Assembly: GCA_021617435.1 (NCBI GenBank)
Contig: JAJWCP010000014.1
Location: forward strand, 1 to 16,602
Source: Pseudomonadota bacterium
GTDB taxonomy: Bacteria; Pseudomonadota; Alphaproteobacteria; RF32; CAG-239
Length of the DNA: 16,602 bases
Direction of reading: 5' to 3'
A program made the position numbers and the translations under genes. Shown piece by piece: positions 7,885-13,985 of this stretch (positions are counted from its first letter, which is position 1; every line of letters starts with the position of its first letter). The notes beneath the pieces were generated by a model that saw only the letters and a program-made list of their open reading frames with translations, did not search any database and was not told the origin of the DNA.

Positions 7885-7902
7885 TAAACAGGAGAATATA
7901 AA

Positions 7903-8907
7903 ATGTTTAAAACAGCAGAATCTGTATCTTTAGGTCACCCTGACAAAACCGCCGATTATATTTCAAGCTTTATCTTAGACAGAATGATAGAGCAAGATAA
8001 AAACGTGCGCTATGCCGTTGAAGTATTAATCAAAGACAACACCGTTATTTTGGGCGGTGAGGTATGCGGCAATATCAGCTTGCAATTTGTTGATGATTAT
8101 GTGCGTCAGGCGGTGTCCGAAATAGGCTATAATGAGCGCTATGCTCGTATTTGGGGCGGCAATGCCATAAGCGCTGATAAATTGAAGATAATTAACCTTA
8201 TCGGCGCCCAGTCAGCTGAAATTTATCAGGGCGTGCATAACGGCGGATGGGGCGACCAGGGCGTTTTTGCAGGATATGCCTGCCGCGGCGAGGGCTGTCA
8301 GCCGCGCGAATTGTATTTAGCTAAAAAACTGAATCGTGCCCTTTACCTTAAAGCGTTACAAAGCGATAATTTGGGATTGGATATTAAAACGCAGATTACC
8401 ATTGACGGTAACGGCAAAATCAAAACAGCCGTTATTGCCGTTCCGATGCTTAAAGCGGAAGATTTAAGCACCTTTGCAGCTGAAGTTTTAGAACAAGAGC
8501 CTGAAAAGCTGATTATTAACGGTACCGGAATTTACACCTGCCATTCCGCCATTGCCGATTGCGGAGTTACCGGACGTAAACTGGCGTGTGATTTTTATTC
8601 GCTGAACTGTCCGGTCGGCGGCGGTTCGCCATGGGGGAAAGACGCCGGCAAGGCTGATGTCAGCTTAAATGTTTTGGCGCGTAAATTGGCGGTTGATAAT
8701 TTAAATGATAATGATGAGGCGTTTGTTTACTTGTCATCATGTATCGGCAAATCAGAATTGCCAAGCGCTGAGCTTAAAACGGTTAAAGACGGCAAAATAA
8801 TCACTTCAGAATTGGCAGGTGATTTTTCACCGGCAACGATAATAAAAAGCTTAAAGCTGAATACTCCGTGTTTTGCCCGGCTTTGCCGCGAGGGCATTGT
8901 GCGTTAA
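7903..8907 (+). CDS. metK: Short, divergent S-adenosylmethionine synthetase (MetK-like)
   Basis: Predicted cytosolic methionine adenosyltransferase making SAM from ATP and methionine. It has 334 residues against about 384 in E. coli. The three repeated domains are recognisable: SVSLGHPDKTAD (7-18; His12, Asp14, Lys15), Glu40 and GGE53, IGAQSAEIYQGV (100-111), GWGDQG (115-120; Asp118), DIKTQIT (160-166; Lys162), ADCGVTGRK (218-226; Asp219, Arg225, Lys226) and GGGSPWGKDAGKAD (239-252; Lys246, Lys250, Asp252). So the residues for metal, phosphate and methionine are mostly kept. Missing or altered are part of the gating-loop region before GDQG, the FVIGGP loop (here IYTCHS) and the C-terminal YGHFGR segment. 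AGGAG sits eight bases before the ATG. It may be the sole MetK of a divergent lineage or a specialised paralogue; activity seems likely but is not proved. Confidence 0.83.
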   Translation: MFKTAESVSLGHPDKTADYISSFILDRMIEQDKNVRYAVEVLIKDNTVILGGEVCGNISLQFVDDYVRQAVSEIGYNERYARIWGGNAISADKLKIINLIGAQSAEIYQGVHNGGWGDQGVFAGYACRGEGCQPRELYLAKKLNRALYLKALQSDNLGLDIKTQITIDGNGKIKTAVIAVPMLKAEDLSTFAAEVLEQEPEKLIINGTGIYTCHSAIADCGVTGRKLACDFYSLNCPVGGGSPWGKDAGKADVSLNVLARKLAVDNLNDNDEAFVYLSSCIGKSELPSAELKTVKDGKIITSELAGDFSPATIIKSLKLNTPCFARLCREGIVR

Positions 8908-8912
8908 AAAGC

Positions 8913-8939
8913 TTGACAATACGGCATTTGCGCAATAAT
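8913..8939 (+). promoter_or_regulatory. Candidate promoter for the U32 gene
   Basis: TTGACA (8913-8918) and AATAAT (8934-8939) are separated by 15 bases, a short spacer; ATAATT one base further gives 16. The spacer contains the 8-base palindrome TTGCGCAA (8928-8935). The start codon follows at 8974. Confidence 0.4.
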
Positions 8940-8973
8940 TTTAATCCAATAATTTAACTTTAAGGTTTTAACG

Positions 8974-11238
8974 ATGAAACAAGAACTTTTGGCTCCGGCG
9001 GGCGATATTGAAGCCGGTTATGCCGCGTTATATTATGGCGCAGATGCCGTTTATTTAGGGCTGCAACATTTTTCAGCCCGTGCAACCGCAACTAATTTTG
9101 ATGCAAACAGCTTAAACGAGTTTACGGCTTACGCGCACCATTTAGGGCGCAAAGTGTATGCGGCGGTAAACACGGTGGTGCAAGAGCACGAACTGCCGGA
9201 ATTGTTAGCAACGCTTAATATTTGCGTTAATTGCCGTATTGATGCGGTAATTTTGCAAGATTTAGGCGTTGCCCGCGTAATACATGAAAGTTATCCCGAG
9301 CTTGAAATGCACGCCAGCACGCAAATGGCAGTGCATAACAAAGAAGGCGCTTTGTTCCTAAAAAGCTTGGGCTTTACCCGCGTGGTTATTGCTCGTGAGC
9401 TTTCACTGCCTGAAATTAAAGATATTGCCGCAACAGATGGGCTTGAAACCGAGGCGTTTATTCATGGCGCGCTTTGTTACAGTTACAGCGGGTTGTGCCA
9501 GTTTTCATCATTGGAAGCCGGACGCAGCGCTAACCGCGGTAAATGTTTGTATCCATGCCGTTCATGCTTTAGCGGCAAAGGTGGTAAAAGTCATATTTTT
9601 TCAATGAAAGATATGGCGTTGCAGCAAGATATTTTGAAAATGCCAGTTACTTCGCTCAAAATTGAGGGACGTAAAAAATCAGCTTTGTATGTTGCGGCGG
9701 TGACCTCATATTATCGCAACATCTTAGACGGCAAGGGCGCTGACGCGTTAAGTGAAGAGCATATTAAGCAAATTTTCTCGCGCCCGTGGTGTAAATTTCA
9801 TTTTAACGGCAAAAGTAAAGACGTTACAGATGTTAACTTTGTCGGGCATCGCGGTTTGCTTATCGGGCAGGTTGAAAAGGTTAAAAAAGGTTGGCTGGGG
9901 TTTACCTCCAATCATAAAATCGGGCGTTTTGACGGCTTACAGATTGATGTTGTCGGTGATGAAAAACCTTTCGGTTTTTCCGTGCAGAATATAAAAGTTG
10001 CCGATAAAAAGGTTTTGAACTCAACCGCCGGCGATTATATTGAGGTTGAACTGCCGCCTGATTATCCGTTTTTATCAGCGGGGCAGAATATTTACCTTGC
10101 CTCATCAAGCGAGGTTAAAGGCGCATACCCGTATACCAAACCCAAACCGCATGAATTTTGCAATACGACGGCAATTGATGTAAATGTTATAGTAACTCCG
10201 CGCAAGGTTATTGCCAAATGTGGCGCTAAAGCGGCGGAAATAAGCGGAGAATTTACTCCGGCAAATAATGTTGAAAAGTCTAAAGCCGCGTTTGTTGATT
10301 CGTTTAATAAAACCGGCGGTACGGCGCTTAACTTGTGCTCATTGCAACTTGAAAATAAACAAAATTTATTTGTTCCGATTTCTGAAATTAACAAATTACG
10401 GCGTGATTTATATGCTCAAATTGAAATAGTCTCTAAAAACGGGGCTTTGCCTCCGGTTTCAACGCCGGTAAAAAATACTGTCGCCGAATGGGTAATAAAA
10501 ACCGATAATGCGGCATGCTTGAGCGGGCTTGATTTAAATAAATTTACCGAAATTATTTATTTGCTTAAATCAGACACTTCGCTTGCCGAGATTGAATCTT
10601 TACCTCAACAAAAGCTGCGCTTGGCTTTGCCGACGGTATGCCGCCGCCCGCATATTTTTGCCGACCTTATTAACAAATTGTTGGCGGCAGGTTATAAAGA
10701 ATGGGAGGTTGGCAATTATTGGGCGCTTGATATGTTGCCGCTGAAAGAGGTTGATTTAAGCTTTGATACTCCGCTTTATATGCTTAATTCAGAGGCTATG
10801 GAAGAGGCTAAAGCAATCGGCGCGCAAAAGGTAAGCTTTGCCATTGAAGATACGCTTGATAATATAAAACAATTAACCGTAGTTGCGCCGCTTAAAACCA
10901 CCTTTGTCGTTTATCAAGACGCGCCGCTCTTTACCAGCGCGGTATGTATCCGCGAAAATGACTGCCGCATTTGCTCGCGCAAAGAAAAATGGTATGATTT
11001 AAGCCGCGACGGCAAAAAATATCAGGCGCTATCCAAAGACTGCCAGATTATGCTATTTGATAAAAATCCGTTTTGCTTTGCGGCGGAAGCTAAAGATGTA
11101 AAATGTTCATATTATCGGGCTGATTTTTGCTATAAAACATATAGCTCTGAACAGGTTGCGGAGATTATGGCAAAGCTTATGAACTTTACCGATGTTGCCA
11201 ATGCCGCCAAAGGAAATATAAACAATCAAAAAATCTGA
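8974..11238 (+). CDS. Peptidase U32 family protein, RlhA/YdcP-like (probable RNA hydroxylation enzyme)
   Basis: Protein of 754 residues starting with the U32 signature LLAPAGDIEAGYAALYYGADAVYLG split across 5-29. The family signature E-x-F-x2-G-A-L-C-x4-G-x-C-x-x-S is present at 160-178. Its four cysteines Cys168, Cys175, Cys191 and Cys195 (the last two in RGKCLYPCR) are the expected iron-sulfur ligands. SLKIEGRKKS (227-236) completes the N-terminal domain. Characterised members of this family (RlhA, TrhP) use prephenate to hydroxylate cytidine in 23S rRNA or uridine in tRNA; despite the name, protease activity is doubtful. The length and the long C-terminal half (DUF3656-like, then a second alpha/beta region with cysteines near 660-690) favour the RlhA branch over TrhP. 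The substrate assignment is inference. It has its own candidate promoter and is followed by lepB after 72 bases. Confidence 0.85.
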   Translation: MKQELLAPAGDIEAGYAALYYGADAVYLGLQHFSARATATNFDANSLNEFTAYAHHLGRKVYAAVNTVVQEHELPELLATLNICVNCRIDAVILQDLGVARVIHESYPELEMHASTQMAVHNKEGALFLKSLGFTRVVIARELSLPEIKDIAATDGLETEAFIHGALCYSYSGLCQFSSLEAGRSANRGKCLYPCRSCFSGKGGKSHIFSMKDMALQQDILKMPVTSLKIEGRKKSALYVAAVTSYYRNILDGKGADALSEEHIKQIFSRPWCKFHFNGKSKDVTDVNFVGHRGLLIGQVEKVKKGWLGFTSNHKIGRFDGLQIDVVGDEKPFGFSVQNIKVADKKVLNSTAGDYIEVELPPDYPFLSAGQNIYLASSSEVKGAYPYTKPKPHEFCNTTAIDVNVIVTPRKVIAKCGAKAAEISGEFTPANNVEKSKAAFVDSFNKTGGTALNLCSLQLENKQNLFVPISEINKLRRDLYAQIEIVSKNGALPPVSTPVKNTVAEWVIKTDNAACLSGLDLNKFTEIIYLLKSDTSLAEIESLPQQKLRLALPTVCRRPHIFADLINKLLAAGYKEWEVGNYWALDMLPLKEVDLSFDTPLYMLNSEAMEEAKAIGAQKVSFAIEDTLDNIKQLTVVAPLKTTFVVYQDAPLFTSAVCIRENDCRICSRKEKWYDLSRDGKKYQALSKDCQIMLFDKNPFCFAAEAKDVKCSYYRADFCYKTYSSEQVAEIMAKLMNFTDVANAAKGNINNQKI

Positions 11239-11249
11239 TAAAAATTAGC

Positions 11250-11277
11250 TTGATATAAAAAAATAATGGACTAATAT
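11250..11277 (+). promoter_or_regulatory. Possible promoter for the lepB-rnc-era operon
   Basis: TTGATA (11250-11255, five of six) and TAATAT (11272-11277, four of six) are spaced by 16 bases in the AT-rich gap before lepB. The match is modest in a low-GC background. Confidence 0.35.
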
Positions 11278-11310
11278 TAAGCGGACAAAACGAGCAGTAA
11301 GGAAAATTTT

Positions 11311-12051
11311 ATGTTGGAAGAAAAAAAGAAAGACGGTTTGGCGGATACAATCAAAACAGTGGTATATGCGGTGCTGATTGCCGTGCTGATACGCAGTTTT
11401 TTATTTGAGCCGTTCCGTATTCCGTCGGGGTCTATGTATCCGACCCTTGAAGTCGGCGATTATTTGTTCGTTTCAAAATACACCTATGGCTATTCGCGTT
11501 ACTCTTTTCCGGGCGGCTTAATTCCGTTTAAGGGGCGGATTTGGGCTGATATGCCAAAGCGCGGTGATATCGTGGTATTTAAATTTCCGGCTGACAATAA
11601 AACTGACTTTATTAAACGGGTTGTCGGGTTGCCCGGCGATACTCTTTATTTAAGAAGAGGGCGCCTGTACATTAATGGTAAAATGGTTGAGCGTGAGGTT
11701 GTCGGCGATTATACGCTTAAAGAATTTGTAGTTCGTCCTGAAATTTATACGGAATATACTGAAACTCTGCCGGATAATTTTAAGCATAATATTTTAGAGG
11801 TTTCCGATTATGAGCCGCAAGTTGATAATACTACCAAAGTAACAGTTCCGGAAGGGCATGTTTTTGTGATGGGTGACAACCGCGACCGCTCTGATGACAG
11901 TAGAGTTAGCGTTGGCTTTGTTCCGATTGAAAATTTAGTAGGCAAAGCCAGAATTTTGTTCTTTTCGCACAATGATAAAGGCGCATGGTACAAACCATGG
12001 ACATGGCCTAAAATTATACGTTGGTCAAGGTTGTTTAATCGTTTGCATTAA
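11311..12051 (+). CDS. lepB: Signal peptidase I
   Basis: Membrane serine protease of 246 residues that removes signal peptides from exported proteins on the periplasmic side. One N-terminal membrane helix (about 12-32) leads into RIPSGSMYPTL with catalytic Ser41; the general base Lys102 lies in DFIKRVVGLPGD (99-110). The later boxes PEGHVFVMGDNRDRSDDSR and FVPIENLVGKA are canonical, and the 50-residue insert before them is typical of Gram-negative enzymes. A single N-terminal helix, rather than the two of E. coli, fits alphaproteobacterial LepB. AAGGAAA precedes the ATG by about six bases. It heads the lepB-rnc-era gene order characteristic of proteobacteria, with rnc 12 bases downstream. Confidence 0.95.
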   Translation: MLEEKKKDGLADTIKTVVYAVLIAVLIRSFLFEPFRIPSGSMYPTLEVGDYLFVSKYTYGYSRYSFPGGLIPFKGRIWADMPKRGDIVVFKFPADNKTDFIKRVVGLPGDTLYLRRGRLYINGKMVEREVVGDYTLKEFVVRPEIYTEYTETLPDNFKHNILEVSDYEPQVDNTTKVTVPEGHVFVMGDNRDRSDDSRVSVGFVPIENLVGKARILFFSHNDKGAWYKPWTWPKIIRWSRLFNRLH

Positions 12052-12063
12052 TTTGGTGAGTTG

Positions 12064-12723
12064 ATGGAAAATTTAGAAGTAAAATTAGGCTATACTTTCA
12101 AAAATAAAAAACTGTTGCAACAAGCATTAACACATTGCAGTTGCACCGGCAGTGTCAGTAAAAATTATGAACGGCTTGAGTTTTTAGGCGATAGAGTTTT
12201 GGGTGTCGCAATGGCGCACTTGCTTTATAATCTGTTTCCGACTGAGCCGGAAGGGGCGCTTTCGGCTCGTTTTACCAAATTAGTGCGTAAAGAGGCGGTG
12301 GCTCAGGTTGCTTTAGAATTAGGGCTTGATAAATATATTAAAGCCGAGCCTAAAAGCTTGTGCGCTAATGAAAATGTGCTTTGCGATGTGGGCGAGGCAG
12401 TAACCGGCGCCATTTGTATTGAGGCCGGTTTTACCACCGCGATAGATTTTGTTGACCGTCATTGGCGCCATTTGATTAATCAGAGTTCCGCACCGCAAAA
12501 AGATAATAAAACCGCTTTGCAAGAGCTTGCTCATCAAGTTCAGGTAGGCGCTCCGGTATATAAATTGCTGCGCAAAGAAGGCTCTGAACATGAACCTTAT
12601 TTTTATATTGAGGTTTCGGTTGAAGGGGGCGGCAGCGCAGTCGGCGGCGGCAAAAACAAAAAGTTGGCCGAGCAAGACGCTGCGGCAAAACTGGTTGCAA
12701 TATTGGAACACAAAAATGGCTGA
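12064..12723 (+). CDS. rnc: Ribonuclease III
   Basis: Double-strand-specific endoribonuclease (219 residues) that processes rRNA precursors and structured mRNAs as a homodimer. The N-terminal nuclease domain carries the signature ERLEFLGDR (36-44) with Glu39 and Asp43, and CDVGEAVTGA with metal ligands Asp108 and Glu111. The C-terminal double-stranded-RNA-binding domain spans about 149-215, from KTALQELAHQ to KKLAEQDAAAKLV. A TTG immediately upstream (12061) is in frame, but the ATG at 12064 is the more likely start; GGTGAG (12055-12060) is the ribosome site and is close. The stop overlaps the era start by 8 bases, indicating coupled translation. Confidence 0.94.
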   Translation: MENLEVKLGYTFKNKKLLQQALTHCSCTGSVSKNYERLEFLGDRVLGVAMAHLLYNLFPTEPEGALSARFTKLVRKEAVAQVALELGLDKYIKAEPKSLCANENVLCDVGEAVTGAICIEAGFTTAIDFVDRHWRHLINQSSAPQKDNKTALQELAHQVQVGAPVYKLLRKEGSEHEPYFYIEVSVEGGGSAVGGGKNKKLAEQDAAAKLVAILEHKNG

Positions 12724-13621
12724 TAATAACGTTACCCGCGCCGGATTTGTCAGTTTAATTGGGGCTCCCAATGCCGGAAAATCTACCATAACCAACAACT
12801 TCGTCGGTTCTAAAGTTTCTATCGTGTCGCCCAAGGCGCAAACTACCCGCACTGTGATTAAGGGCATCGGTATTTATGAAAACACGCAAATAATTTTTTT
12901 GGATACTCCCGGAATTTTTAAGCCCAAGCGCCGACTTGACCGCGCTATGGTGGCTTCCGCCTGGAACGGGCTTGCTGATGCCGATATGGTGGTGTTGGTA
13001 GTTGATGCTAAGCGTGGCTTTGATGATGAAACCAAAGCAATTGTGGCAAAGCTTAATCAAAATAATATTGAGGCGGTATTGGTCTTAAATAAGACCGATT
13101 TAATTCAAAAAGAAAGACTGCTTGCTTTGAGCGCTGAGCTTAATAATGCCGGACATTTTACTGAAACTTTTATGCTTTCAGCCTTAACCGGTCAAAACAC
13201 TGAAGACTTCTATCATTATTTAGCCTCTCATTTGCCGGAAAGTCCGTGGTATTATCCCGAAGAGCAAATGTCGGATATGCCGCTTAAACTTTTGGCGGCG
13301 GAAGTTGTGCGCGAAAAGCTGTTTTTATACTTGCGCCAGGAAGTTCCGTACGCTTTAACCGTGGAGCCGGAATTATGGGAGCGTCGCGAGGATAATTCCG
13401 TGCGTGCCGAAATGACTGTTTATGTTGAACGTGACAGCCAAAAAATTATTGTTTTGGGTAAAGGCGGAAGTATGATTAAAAAAATCGGGCAGGCGGCAAG
13501 GCGCGAACTTGAAGATATGTTAGACAATCGTATCCATCTGTTTTTATTTGTTAAAGTGCGTGAAAATTGGGGCGAAGATCCGGCGCGTTACTCCGATTGG
13601 GGACTTAATTTTAACAGTTAA
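12716..13621 (+). CDS. era: GTPase Era
   Basis: Essential ribosome-assembly GTPase (301 residues) that binds the 3' end of 16S rRNA during small-subunit maturation. The open frame reaches back to 12590, but the ATG at 12716 gives the normal Era N-terminus and length. Motifs: G1 GAPNAGKS (16-23), TTRT (43-46), G3 DTPG (63-66), G4 NKTD (125-128), G5 LSAL (154-157), and the C-terminal KH domain with VLGKGGSMIKKIG (246-258). It overlaps rnc by 8 bases. In many proteobacteria recO follows era; here an unrelated small membrane protein gene follows instead. Confidence 0.96.
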   Translation: MADNNVTRAGFVSLIGAPNAGKSTITNNFVGSKVSIVSPKAQTTRTVIKGIGIYENTQIIFLDTPGIFKPKRRLDRAMVASAWNGLADADMVVLVVDAKRGFDDETKAIVAKLNQNNIEAVLVLNKTDLIQKERLLALSAELNNAGHFTETFMLSALTGQNTEDFYHYLASHLPESPWYYPEEQMSDMPLKLLAAEVVREKLFLYLRQEVPYALTVEPELWERREDNSVRAEMTVYVERDSQKIIVLGKGGSMIKKIGQAARRELEDMLDNRIHLFLFVKVRENWGEDPARYSDWGLNFNS

Positions 13622-13649
13622 TTGAAAACTGCTGATTAAAGCATATATT
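13622..13649 (+). promoter_or_regulatory. Candidate promoter for the small membrane protein gene
   Basis: TTGAAA (13622-13627, five of six) and TATATT (13644-13649, five of six) are spaced by 16 bases, directly after the era stop and 30 bases before the next start codon. Confidence 0.45.
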
Positions 13650-13679
13650 TTAATAACACTTGGCTCAAAGGAGGGTGTT

Positions 13680-13985
13680 ATGGAAATATTTTTGTTTATC
13701 GCCTTGTTTTTTATTTATCTTTTAATGAGCTTTACCGTTCCTCCCGTGATTGTAAAACGGGTTTGGATTTTAGGCTTTGTGTTTGCGTTTGCCTTAACTG
13801 CGGTTGCCATAATGTTTATCAGCAGCACAAAACAAACCGTGCTTATGCAGGAAAGCGAACTTAATTGGTATTATTTTTTGTATTTGTTCGGTTCTATGTC
13901 GCTTATATTTGGCGTGATAAATTTGTGGATATACCGCAAGCCGTTATACAAAATTTTTTTAGGCGATAAGGATGAGGGTGCTTAA
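13680..13985 (+). CDS. Small integral membrane protein of unknown function
   Basis: Protein of 101 residues that I do not recognise. It has three predicted membrane helices (about 2-22, 28-49 and 64-85), a conserved-looking FTVPPVIVKRVW turn after the first helix, a loop TKQTVLMQESELNWYY between the second and third, and a charged C-terminal tail. The gene is convincing because AAAGGAGG (13667-13674), a near-perfect ribosome site, lies five bases before the ATG and a promoter-like pair lies just upstream. It follows era by 58 bases and its stop overlaps the stop of the convergent DsbD-like gene by 4 bases. No catalytic motif or cysteine is present. Confidence 0.72.
   Translation: MEIFLFIALFFIYLLMSFTVPPVIVKRVWILGFVFAFALTAVAIMFISSTKQTVLMQESELNWYYFLYLFGSMSLIFGVINLWIYRKPLYKIFLGDKDEGA

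Noticed and set aside
12590..12715. Upstream in-frame extension of Era by 42 codons
   Set aside because: It lies entirely within the RNase III dsRNA-binding domain coding sequence, and the ATG at 12716 gives a normal Era length and N-terminus.
12319..12867. A 182-codon open frame on the minus strand across rnc and era
   Set aside because: It lies opposite two well-conserved genes, has no ribosome site I can see and its translation shows no family motif. It is a shadow of the real coding strand.
13615..13631. Inverted repeat CAGTT/AACTG after era, considered as a terminator
   Set aside because: The stem is only 5 base pairs, AT-rich and has no following T-run.
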